From Microbacterium terrisoli (GTDB lineage: Bacteria > Actinomycetota > Actinomycetes > Actinomycetales > Microbacteriaceae): a DNA stretch of 64,000 bases. The DNA is taken from the NCBI RefSeq assembly GCF_030866805.1, contig NZ_CP133019.1, forward strand, positions 3,534,001-3,598,000, given 5' to 3'. Below are positions 16,866 to 25,593 of the stretch, piece after piece. Both the position numbers and the translations under genes were made by a program. Under the pieces are notes generated by a model. That model saw only the letters and a list, made by a program, of their open reading frames with translations. It was not told where the DNA came from and did no database searches. Numbering within the stretch: position 1 is the first letter of the stretch; each line of letters opens with the position of its first letter.

Positions 16866-19800
16866 TCAGCGGCGTCCGATCGAGATGCCGATGATCTTCA
16901 CTTTGATCTTGCCCCCCTTGTGCAGAGTCACTCCGATCAGCGGCGGCACGTCGGGCGCTGCGAACTTCTTGTAGGCGCCGATCAGCTTGCTCTTGTTCGT
17001 GGCCGCATTCACCGCCCACCGCACATGGCGCGGCTGCGTGCCCAGCCAGGCCTTCACGACTCTGTCGGTCCCGGTCATGAACGCCTGGCGCCCTTCGGGC
17101 GTCGAGAACGCGCGGTGCAGGTACTCCTGTTGGGCGCTGGTCGGTGCACGCCCGTCGGGGTCGACGTTTCGCACCGGATTGTCATCGGCGAAACTGTACG
17201 GCTGCAGCCGCATCGGGTCATCGACCGCCGCCTGGGGCGATGGCTGCATCGCCGGGTCCGGCGACAGGAATTGGCCGAGCACCGGATCCAGGTAGCGCGC
17301 CCCGAAGTACGACAGCTGCGTGACCGGACTGTAGGCCTGCGACGCATAGAGGTAGTCGATGACGTGCGGGTCGCTGACCTCGTCGACCCAGGGCGCACCC
17401 GTGGGGAAGTACTCCAGGTGCTGGAAGACGGTGCCGCCCTGATCGGTGATGTATGCCGTGCTGCCCTGCAGGTCACGCTGATACCAGTACACGGCATCGC
17501 TGTCGGGTTCGTCGGTCGTGTACGAATGCTGCGCAACGCGCTGCGTGCCGACGAAGACGTTCTTGACGATTCGATCGGCGTTGATGACCGTGTAGTAGCG
17601 ATTCACCGTGGTCGTCACCCCGCCCGGGCCATATGTCACGACGCGGTTTCCGTTCGCGTCGTAGCGGAACCGGGTGGTCTGACCGTTGTTCGCGATGCTC
17701 TGGATGCGGTTCGCGTCGTCCCACACGATCGAGCGGCGCTCGCCGCCCTTGCTCGCCTGCCACCCCGTCTGGTTGCCGTTCGGGTCGTAGCTGAACGCGG
17801 CGCCCATCGACGGGGTGTTGCCCGATCCCTTTCCGTTGCTCACACCCGAGAGTGTGCCTGTGCCCGTGACGGCGCTGACCGCGTTGGGCTGCATCCCCTG
17901 GTACGCATACCTCCAGTCGTGCGTGGTGGCCGCCTGCACCTGGCTCGCGCCACCCGGCACAGTGATCGTGTCGGTCTGAGTGTTGGTCAGGATGTCGCCC
18001 AGCGAGTCGTACGTGAGTCGGAGGGCGTACGTGCGGGTGTTCTTCGGCGCGTAGCGATATGTGCCCGTCGCGCTGGTCAGACGGTACAGGTCGTCGTACG
18101 TGAACGTCTGCGAACTCGGGCCGCCGTACTCGCCGGCTGTGGGGGCCGGCACGTCGTTGCGCTCGGCGGTCACGTTGCCTACCGCGTCGTACGCATAGGA
18201 CTGGTTCTGGAACACCCCCGACGCGCCGGTGGATGCGATGGTCACCAGTCGCTGCGTGGTGGCGCCGTACCCGTATCGGGTGGCGGTGCCGTTGCCGTTC
18301 TGCTGCAGCACCTGGTGGCCGAATTTGTCGTATTGCAGCCCGCTGACGTACACCTGCGTGCGGCCGTCCACGGCTCCTGCCGCGGCGTCCACGAGGCCGC
18401 CGAATCCGTACGAATACGTCAGCTTCTCGCCGTCGGGATAGGTCAGCGTGTGCTGGCGCCCCCAGGTGTCGTAGCCGAATGATGTCACGTAGGTCTGGTG
18501 CGGCTGTGCGTGGATCGCGTTGATCGTGTCCGACTCGCGGGTGACGTCCCCGATCTTGTCGTACTCATACGTCTGGCGGCCCGCCTGGTCGGTCACGGCC
18601 ACGACGCGCCCGGCCCCGTTGTGCGCCGCGCCCGGATCGCCATAGGTGTAGGCGACGTCGGTCTCGGGCGCTCCCGGGTAGTGGATGGACGTCAGATGCG
18701 TGTAGTCGTAGCCGTAGGTGATCTGCGGCGACCCCTTTGCGGCACGCAGATCCGCCGTCTGCTGGCTGATCATGTTCGACGCGAGATCGTAGCCGTAGTC
18801 GGTGCGGCCCGAGTCGGGGCTCGTGATCGAGGTCTCGCGGCCGAGCCGATCATACGCGATCGAGGTCGTGTTGCCGTGATCGTCGATCGTCGCTGTCAGC
18901 TGGCCGAGCGGGTTGTAGGCATACTGCGTCCACACGTCGTCGCCGCCGTTGTGCATCGCGACGGCACGGACGTTCCGCCGAACGTCGGTGTAGGTGGCGG
19001 TCGTGTTCTGACGTGCATCGGTGCGGATGCTGCGGAACTCTGTGTCGCCGGCCCTGTCGTCGCCGAAGTCGTAGGCCCACGTGGTCGTGGCATGGCTCGG
19101 CGCGACGTATTTCGTGAGCCGGTCCAGGACGTCATACGTGCTGACGGCGGGGTCCACCGCGTCGAAGTCCGCGTGGAAGGCGACCTCCGCGCCGAGCGGC
19201 GCAGCGGTGGGGTAGTACTGCTTGACCGTGCGCCCGAAGGCGTCGAAGACGACGCGGCCGGACGCGACCACCACGTGCTTGGGAGCCTCGGCCGCCGCCG
19301 TCGCGACGGTGGCGTCGTGCGTGGTCTGCACGGTGCGGTCGAGTCCGTCGACGAACGTGACCGTGTCGAGCGTGCCGCCGTAAAGCGTGTCGATGGCGTG
19401 GGACTGCGCCCACGGCACGGCGGCGTCGGGGGCGTACTCGAAGCTCAGCGTGTCGGCCCCGCTGCCCTGCTGGTTCGGCCCGACCACGGCGATGATCCGG
19501 CCGAATTCGTCGTAGCGATAATCGGTGGTGTTGCCGTTGAGGTCGGTCGACGACGCGACGGCGCCGAACCTCGGATCGTACGTGGCTGTGGATCGGTACC
19601 CGAAGCTGTCGGTGACCATGCTGGGGTAGGTCGAGGTCTGCGGGTCGTACTCGTACGTGACCTTGTACGCCTTGCCACCAGCACCTGCGGGGTTCGTGAT
19701 CGATGCGATGTTGAAGTGCTCGTCGTAGGCGATGGTGGTGACGGCGCTGGTTCCGTCCGCCAGCGACTGCGCGATCTTCGAGGGCGCGCCGTCGGAGCAC

Positions 19801-22800
19801 TTCACGATCGAGTGCTCGTCGCGCAGGATGTCACCGTCGGCGCCGGTGACTTTCACTTCGGTGGGCACGTTGAAGACGTTCGTCGCATCGTCGTCCGCGC
19901 CGGGGTCGTTCGGATCGGCGGCGGGGCAGTCCGCGTACGTGATGTCAGCGATGACGGTGTTCTGCGGGCCGTCGCCGTGGTCGATGATCCGCGTCGGGTT
20001 GCCGTGGGCGTCGTACACGTAGTCGGCCGACGTCGTCTTGCCGGGTGCAGCTCGACCCTGGTAGTACTCCTCGGTCGTGGTCGACAGCTTGGGGAACACC
20101 GCGTCGGCGCTGTTCGCGCGGGCCTGGACCGCGGTGAGGTCCTTGCCCGTGTCGACGTCGTACAGGGTGTAGTCGTTGACGGTCTGCGTCTGCTTCGCAC
20201 CGGACGCATCCACGAGGGTCTGCCGCGTCAGCAGACCTTGGTCGTAGTAGCTGTCGTTCGCGTAGCGCTGCACGACGCTGCGGTAGGCCTGGCCGTCCGC
20301 GCCGAGCTGGCTGCTGGTGACGGTGGCGAAGCCGTAGCCTTCACGCTCGAACTGGTCGTACACGTTGTGGTCGTACGCATACGTCGCCACCTGCGTGTCG
20401 ACACTGGGTGCCGGGGTGTCGGCGTGCACGGTGACCTTGCTCATCGCCCATGTCGACGAGGGATCGTCGGTGGTGTTTCCGGTGCGCGCATACTCGATGT
20501 CGAACGATGCGCCCAGAGGTCGATCGACGGTCTTGAGCAGATTCGTCGTGCCGGTCTGGTTGAGCTTCACGTCCAGCTTCGACTCCGAGGTGCTCGCCAG
20601 GTTGTCGGGATAGCCGTCGCCGTTCACGTCGCGCAGCTGCAGCTCCTGCCGGGTCATCGACCGGCTGTAGTCGAAGCCCGGGTTGATGATGATGTAGCAC
20701 GCGGGCTCGAAGTCCGGGGGGATGAAGCACGTCGGGATGCCGACCGTGAAGTAGCCGCCGCCGCCGAGGTCGACACTCGTGCTGGTGGCGACTTGAGAGT
20801 CCACGCCGTCGATCGGGGCGGAGGTCATGGCGTGTTGCCACACGACGGGCGCCGCGAATCCGTCGCCCGTGTTCACCGCGACCAGCAGCTCGCCATCCTT
20901 GTCCGTGGCGTAGTCCACGAGCCCGTCGCCGTTCATGTCGACGAGCACGCCGTCGTCCTGGTCGGCTTCGGTTCCTCCGGCCACGCCCCCGCTGATCCCG
21001 AACATGCCGTCGTTGAAGCCGAGGGTGGCGCCGCCGGTCACCGAAGCGCTCGACCCCTTCTGCACCACCGCGTCATCGCTCCAGCTGACCGCGTCGGTGA
21101 ACGCATACCCGAGGTTGAACGCGACCTTCATGTGGCCGTTGTCGTCGGTCGAGACGCGGTCGGGCAGACCGTCGCCGTTGATGTCGATCAGATCGGTGTC
21201 CACGAGTGGGAAGCCCGGTTCGTGGTCGTCGTCGTGGTTGCTCGTGCCCTGCCCGTATTTGCCGCTGACGCCGAGGTTCAGCTTGCTGGCGATGTCGGAG
21301 GCGCTCAGGGGCGCCCCGCCTTCGGCGTCGTTGCCGGAGGCTCCCGACGACCCCGAGCCGCGCTTGCTCACCGCCGACGAGCCGCCCGACCCCTCCGAGT
21401 CGGATTCTTCGCCTGCGGCCCCGCCGGACTCCGCCGCCCCACCCGCGCTGCCGGGCAGCGCCCCGGCCGCATTGCGCTTCGCGGTACCCTCGTCGGCCGC
21501 ATGGGCGCCCGACGATGCGGACCCGGCCTTCTTCACGATGCCCGAGCCGGGTTGTGCCTGCTGAGGTGCATTCGTCGAGCCCTTCGCGTCCGCGCCGAAT
21601 CGCGCCAGGTCGCCGGAGAGCCCGAGGCTCCACGCCGACGAGTGCGTCTCACGGACCGAGTTCGATCCGGGCAGGCCCGGGATGCCGCCGGCCGCGCCCG
21701 CACCCAGCACCGAGGCGGCGGACGAATCGAGCCTGCCGACCTGGTCGGTGTACTGCACGTTCCCGCCGCTGACGATGTCGGGGAAGCCGTCGCCGTTCAT
21801 GTCGAGCTCGTCGAGCAGGCCGTCGCTGTAGCCCCACGAGTACGACCCGCCGATGCCGAACAGGTCTGCCTCGATGGCGTCCTGCTGCGACAGGCTGACC
21901 TGCCACACAGCGCCCGCGGTCGCGAAGTCGTCGGCGCTGGGCACCTGCACGTAGTCCTGGCCGAGCCGGGTGCTCGACATCGTGCCCGCGCGCGTCCAGC
22001 TCTCGTTCTTCGACCCCGCCCACTGGTCGGGAAGATCGGCGGCGGGCTGCGTGGACTCGTCGCGGTGCGCCGGGCTCGGCGCCAGCGGCCACGCGTCGGC
22101 ATTGATCGGGTTCGGGCTGTCGGCGGCACCCACGAACCCGCCCTTCGTCGGGTCGAAGGCCGTGTCGTTGGTCGGATAGGGGTGCGTGTTCGTGTTGTTC
22201 GAATGTTCGCCGTCGCTGCCCAGATCGGGGTGGTAGTAGTCGTCGGGGCTCGGATAGTCGCTGGTGTCGATGATCAGCTTCGACTCGTCCATCGCCGCAT
22301 CGGCATCGCTGCGGTTGCCGCCGTTGTAGCTCGTGGACGCCCAGCCGCGGTACGGCTGCGCATACAGTCCTTTGCCCGTGATCACGTTCTGCGCGGAGTC
22401 GGCCGTGTTGTACGCGCCATACACGGGAACCGCGTCGCCGCCGGCTGCCCCCGAGGTGATGTCGTCCGACAACACGGGGTCCACCGTCGAGAACGCGTAG
22501 AAGACCCGCGCGTCCGTGTCGAGGTCGATCGTCACGCTCGGCCACCCGCCCGTGGCGTTCAGATCGCACGCCGACGTCGAGGCATCCGTCGTCTTCTCGA
22601 TGCTGCAGGCGGTCACCAGACCCTTCGTGACCGTCAGGGTCTCTTTGGCCAGCAGCCGATGGGCGGTCTTGGCCGTGAACACGATCGTTCCGGTGGGGTG
22701 GCCGGCCATCGGCACCGGGTCGCCGGTGGCGCCCGCCTGCCCGGGCGTCGCGGGCACCGTGGCCGGCGTGCTCGGCACGATAACGTAGGCGCCCTTGTCG

Positions 22801-25508
22801 CGCGCGACCCCGGTCTGGGGACTCGCCATGGTCGAGCGGGCATAGACATCGGTGCTATAGGGCGGATTGAGCTGGATGACGTGCTTCCCACTCTGATCGG
22901 TGGTCACCAGCGGTTCGCCGTCGGCGGCGGTGCCGGCCGTGTAGTACAGCTGCGGCGCCCAGCGGATGCGGGCGAGGTCGATGCGCGAATCGACGGCCAC
23001 CTTCAGCTCCAGCACCTGGCCCTTTGCGACGTCGAGGTCGTCGGGGGGCGTGATCGTGCCGATCTGGTCGGCGCGCAGCGTGCGCGTGAACAGGACCTTG
23101 GGCGTGTGCGCCGCAGCACCGACCATGCCGACGTCCAGCACCTGCAGCGTGACGTCGTCGCTGGTGGGCGCCGTCTTGTACAGCGCCCCGGACAAACCGA
23201 TCGTGCCGGTGAACGGCATCGTGATGCGCATGTCGGGCCGACCGGCCGTCGTGAAGTCGTCTGCCGCGGTGAACACGGTCGTCGGCAGGCCGTTCACATC
23301 GGTGCCCGCCGCCCGATCGGTGTAGGTGATCGTAGGGTTCCAGGCCACCGCGTCGTATTTTCCGTCGTAGCCGGATTCCACCCTGAAGTAGATGCGGTCG
23401 CCCGCCTTCACGTCGATGGCGCCGACCTTGCCCTCCGGCGGTGTGACCCCGTCGGTCGCGCGTGCACCGACGTGCTGCGACCACAGTTGCGCGCCATTGT
23501 GCTGAATCGCCACCGTCACTCCGTCGGCCGTGTCGTAAGACGACGGCGCCGGGTCTGCCATTCCGGCCGACCCGGTGATGGCGATCGTGCCGGAGTACGG
23601 TGCCACCCACCGGCGCACGGCATCCACCAGCGGCGAAGCTTTCAGTTCCTGCTGGTAGATCTCCGTGAGCTCGGGCAGCAGCGCCTTCGCGTCGACGTGG
23701 CTCTCGCCGATCGGCACCCTGGTCGGCGCACTGTCGGCTGAGAACGCCGGCGTCATGGTTCCGTCGTCGGCTTTGACGAGATGGTTGAACAGCACTGAGG
23801 TGCCGTGCACGAGATCGGGAAGGGCGTCGTTGTTGACGTCGATGAAATAGACGCGTGACGTGTTCACAGTCCACGTGTGGCCGTACGCCAGCGAGGCCGC
23901 GATGTGCGCCTCGGGCCCCACCGTGACACTGTCTGCGGATTGGGTGCCGAGCGTGTTCAGTCCCTGCACCTCGTGCGCCTCGCCGAAGGTGTAGCCGCCG
24001 TCGGGTCCCGAGCGATTCAGCCGGTAGTACACGCCCGAGCCGCGTTCGAAGACCTTGTCGGGCAGCCCGTCGCCGTTGATGTCCAGCAGCGCCAGGGACT
24101 CGTCGGAGTCGATGTGGTTGACGTCGAGAGTGGCCCCGACCGAGCCGTCTTTGCTGGGTTCGAGCGGGTTGAAGCCCAGATAGATGTGCCCGTCGTAGCT
24201 GTTGGAATAGCCGCCGCTGAGCGAACTGGGGTTCTCGAGGCCGGAGATGTCCGCGCCCGTCACGCCGGAGTCCGAGCCGGTGTCCCAGGTCGTCGCGTTC
24301 TTCGTGAAGCCGTTGTAGCCGGCTGTGTCGCCGTCGGGTTTCACGGTGTCGTAATAGGCGAACGTGTGCGTGTTGAACTTCGTGCCGTCGGCGCCGTACT
24401 CGGCGATGGATCGCAGGAGCGTCTTGTGGAATTCTCCGGGCTGGTACGCAAGCTTGTAGGAGCGGATCGTCGTGCCGTCATAGGCGACCGTGACGGTGCT
24501 CAGCAGCCGCGCGGTCACCTGCAGAAACCCGCCGCGCGCGTCGGTGATCGCGTCGGGGCGCGGCGTCGTGCCCGAGACGTACGGCGTCAGCGCGAGGGTC
24601 ACCGTGTACGGGCCGGGCTCGATGGCCTCACCCGAGTCGAATCCGTCGTAGGTGATCTTCGACAAATACAGCTGCGTGCCCGCGAGGTCGGCCTTCGCCG
24701 ACACCGGATCGTCGACGCGCGTGTACTGATACGTGGTGACGTTGCCGCTGAAGTCGTGCATGACGGTCAACGGCCACTTGAAGATGTTGCCCTTGGCGTC
24801 CCGCAGCACCTGATCTTCGTCGAGCGTCGGCGTCAGCACCGCGTCACCGTGCGCGTCTTTGACGTAGGTGAGCTTCGCACCGAAGTAGTACGCGGTGGCG
24901 GACTGGTCGATGACCTCCCACCAGTAGTCGGCGGGGCTATCGCCCCATCGGATGATCGTGTAGAACGTGCCCTCGATGCGCTCCTTGAACTCACGGTTCT
25001 TCTGCCGCGGCTGCAGATCGCCGGTGTGCGCCAGCGGAGTCAGCTCGTTGCCGCTGAAGTCATAGCTCTCCGACTCGTTGTCGGGGTCATAGCGCGGCAC
25101 ACCCCACCGCGTGTCGACGCTGATCGCCTCGGACGACAGGTCCCAGCCGAGCCCGAGCCATCCGTTCGCGGCCGATGAGTCGTATGCGATCGACAGCTTC
25201 GGCTGCGAGTCGGCGCGGCCGGCCGGCACCTCGATCGGGTATGACAGTCGCGCTGCGCCCTGATTGTTCGCCGTCGGCGGGTCGATCAGCGAGATCTGCG
25301 AGCTCGGGTCCACCGACTGCAGACCTGGCAGCGTCTGGGTATCGGTCTGTTGCGGACCACCCTGATCGGGCAGACCCAGCAGGGCGGCGATCCCCGCCGA
25401 TGCCGAGCCTGCGGTCGCCTCTGCCTGCGCGACGCCGGGCGTGAACCCGATCGCCGCCACCACACCGATGCCGACGGCAACGGCCAGCCATTTCCGTGCG
25501 CATTCCAC
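16866..25508 (-). CDS. Giant secreted SpvB/VCBS/Rhs (YD-repeat) protein with unknown C-terminal tail
   Basis: A 2880-residue exported protein starting at GTG 25508 with a signal peptide (VAVGIGVVAAIGFTPGVAQA). Residues ~70-300 match the SpvB/TcaC N-terminal region (SYPIEVPAGRADSQPKLSI, GWLGLGWDLSSEAI). Six DxNxDG-type FG-GAP/VCBS motifs follow, near residues 476, 554, 1236, 1439, 1523 and 1626 (for example DINGDGLPD). A Ser/Gly/Ala-rich linker lies near 1330-1400. From ~1760 YD repeats form an Rhs barrel that ends in the core motif SYFGARYLDPVLGQFLSPDP (near 2736) and VDPDG (near 2783). The last ~95 residues are a basic tail I cannot assign. This is the organisation of TcB/TcC-like and polymorphic-toxin proteins in which the barrel encloses a C-terminal effector. 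No immunity gene is evident. Confidence 0.9.
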   Translation of the reverse strand: MECARKWLAVAVGIGVVAAIGFTPGVAQAEATAGSASAGIAALLGLPDQGGPQQTDTQTLPGLQSVDPSSQISLIDPPTANNQGAARLSYPIEVPAGRADSQPKLSIAYDSSAANGWLGLGWDLSSEAISVDTRWGVPRYDPDNESESYDFSGNELTPLAHTGDLQPRQKNREFKERIEGTFYTIIRWGDSPADYWWEVIDQSATAYYFGAKLTYVKDAHGDAVLTPTLDEDQVLRDAKGNIFKWPLTVMHDFSGNVTTYQYTRVDDPVSAKADLAGTQLYLSKITYDGFDSGEAIEPGPYTVTLALTPYVSGTTPRPDAITDARGGFLQVTARLLSTVTVAYDGTTIRSYKLAYQPGEFHKTLLRSIAEYGADGTKFNTHTFAYYDTVKPDGDTAGYNGFTKNATTWDTGSDSGVTGADISGLENPSSLSGGYSNSYDGHIYLGFNPLEPSKDGSVGATLDVNHIDSDESLALLDINGDGLPDKVFERGSGVYYRLNRSGPDGGYTFGEAHEVQGLNTLGTQSADSVTVGPEAHIAASLAYGHTWTVNTSRVYFIDVNNDALPDLVHGTSVLFNHLVKADDGTMTPAFSADSAPTRVPIGESHVDAKALLPELTEIYQQELKASPLVDAVRRWVAPYSGTIAITGSAGMADPAPSSYDTADGVTVAIQHNGAQLWSQHVGARATDGVTPPEGKVGAIDVKAGDRIYFRVESGYDGKYDAVAWNPTITYTDRAAGTDVNGLPTTVFTAADDFTTAGRPDMRITMPFTGTIGLSGALYKTAPTSDDVTLQVLDVGMVGAAAHTPKVLFTRTLRADQIGTITPPDDLDVAKGQVLELKVAVDSRIDLARIRWAPQLYYTAGTAADGEPLVTTDQSGKHVIQLNPPYSTDVYARSTMASPQTGVARDKGAYVIVPSTPATVPATPGQAGATGDPVPMAGHPTGTIVFTAKTAHRLLAKETLTVTKGLVTACSIEKTTDASTSACDLNATGGWPSVTIDLDTDARVFYAFSTVDPVLSDDITSGAAGGDAVPVYGAYNTADSAQNVITGKGLYAQPYRGWASTSYNGGNRSDADAAMDESKLIIDTSDYPSPDDYYHPDLGSDGEHSNNTNTHPYPTNDTAFDPTKGGFVGAADSPNPINADAWPLAPSPAHRDESTQPAADLPDQWAGSKNESWTRAGTMSSTRLGQDYVQVPSADDFATAGAVWQVSLSQQDAIEADLFGIGGSYSWGYSDGLLDELDMNGDGFPDIVSGGNVQYTDQVGRLDSSAASVLGAGAAGGIPGLPGSNSVRETHSSAWSLGLSGDLARFGADAKGSTNAPQQAQPGSGIVKKAGSASSGAHAADEGTAKRNAAGALPGSAGGAAESGGAAGEESDSEGSGGSSAVSKRGSGSSGASGNDAEGGAPLSASDIASKLNLGVSGKYGQGTSNHDDDHEPGFPLVDTDLIDINGDGLPDRVSTDDNGHMKVAFNLGYAFTDAVSWSDDAVVQKGSSASVTGGATLGFNDGMFGISGGVAGGTEADQDDGVLVDMNGDGLVDYATDKDGELLVAVNTGDGFAAPVVWQHAMTSAPIDGVDSQVATSTSVDLGGGGYFTVGIPTCFIPPDFEPACYIIINPGFDYSRSMTRQELQLRDVNGDGYPDNLASTSESKLDVKLNQTGTTNLLKTVDRPLGASFDIEYARTGNTTDDPSSTWAMSKVTVHADTPAPSVDTQVATYAYDHNVYDQFEREGYGFATVTSSQLGADGQAYRSVVQRYANDSYYDQGLLTRQTLVDASGAKQTQTVNDYTLYDVDTGKDLTAVQARANSADAVFPKLSTTTEEYYQGRAAPGKTTSADYVYDAHGNPTRIIDHGDGPQNTVIADITYADCPAADPNDPGADDDATNVFNVPTEVKVTGADGDILRDEHSIVKCSDGAPSKIAQSLADGTSAVTTIAYDEHFNIASITNPAGAGGKAYKVTYEYDPQTSTYPSMVTDSFGYRSTATYDPRFGAVASSTDLNGNTTDYRYDEFGRIIAVVGPNQQGSGADTLSFEYAPDAAVPWAQSHAIDTLYGGTLDTVTFVDGLDRTVQTTHDATVATAAAEAPKHVVVASGRVVFDAFGRTVKQYYPTAAPLGAEVAFHADFDAVDPAVSTYDVLDRLTKYVAPSHATTTWAYDFGDDRAGDTEFRSIRTDARQNTTATYTDVRRNVRAVAMHNGGDDVWTQYAYNPLGQLTATIDDHGNTTSIAYDRLGRETSITSPDSGRTDYGYDLASNMISQQTADLRAAKGSPQITYGYDYTHLTSIHYPGAPETDVAYTYGDPGAAHNGAGRVVAVTDQAGRQTYEYDKIGDVTRESDTINAIHAQPHQTYVTSFGYDTWGRQHTLTYPDGEKLTYSYGFGGLVDAAAGAVDGRTQVYVSGLQYDKFGHQVLQQNGNGTATRYGYGATTQRLVTIASTGASGVFQNQSYAYDAVGNVTAERNDVPAPTAGEYGGPSSQTFTYDDLYRLTSATGTYRYAPKNTRTYALRLTYDSLGDILTNTQTDTITVPGGASQVQAATTHDWRYAYQGMQPNAVSAVTGTGTLSGVSNGKGSGNTPSMGAAFSYDPNGNQTGWQASKGGERRSIVWDDANRIQSIANNGQTTRFRYDANGNRVVTYGPGGVTTTVNRYYTVINADRIVKNVFVGTQRVAQHSYTTDEPDSDAVYWYQRDLQGSTAYITDQGGTVFQHLEYFPTGAPWVDEVSDPHVIDYLYASQAYSPVTQLSYFGARYLDPVLGQFLSPDPAMQPSPQAAVDDPMRLQPYSFADDNPVRNVDPDGRAPTSAQQEYLHRAFSTPEGRQAFMTGTDRVVKAWLGTQPRHVRWAVNAATNKSKLIGAYKKFAAPDVPPLIGVTLHKGGKIKVKIIGISIGRR

Positions 25509-25593
25509 AAGCAGTCGCCCTTCGATCCCCGATACGACGTGAGTGAGAACGGCCGTACGCGGCCACCGCCCCAGAAGGCTCTGGGATTGGTGA

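Noticed and set aside
18498..23741. A 1747-codon open frame on the plus strand
   Set aside because: It lies entirely antisense to the Rhs gene, is Arg/Val/Gly/Asp-rich without domains, and arises from the GC-rich third positions of the real gene.
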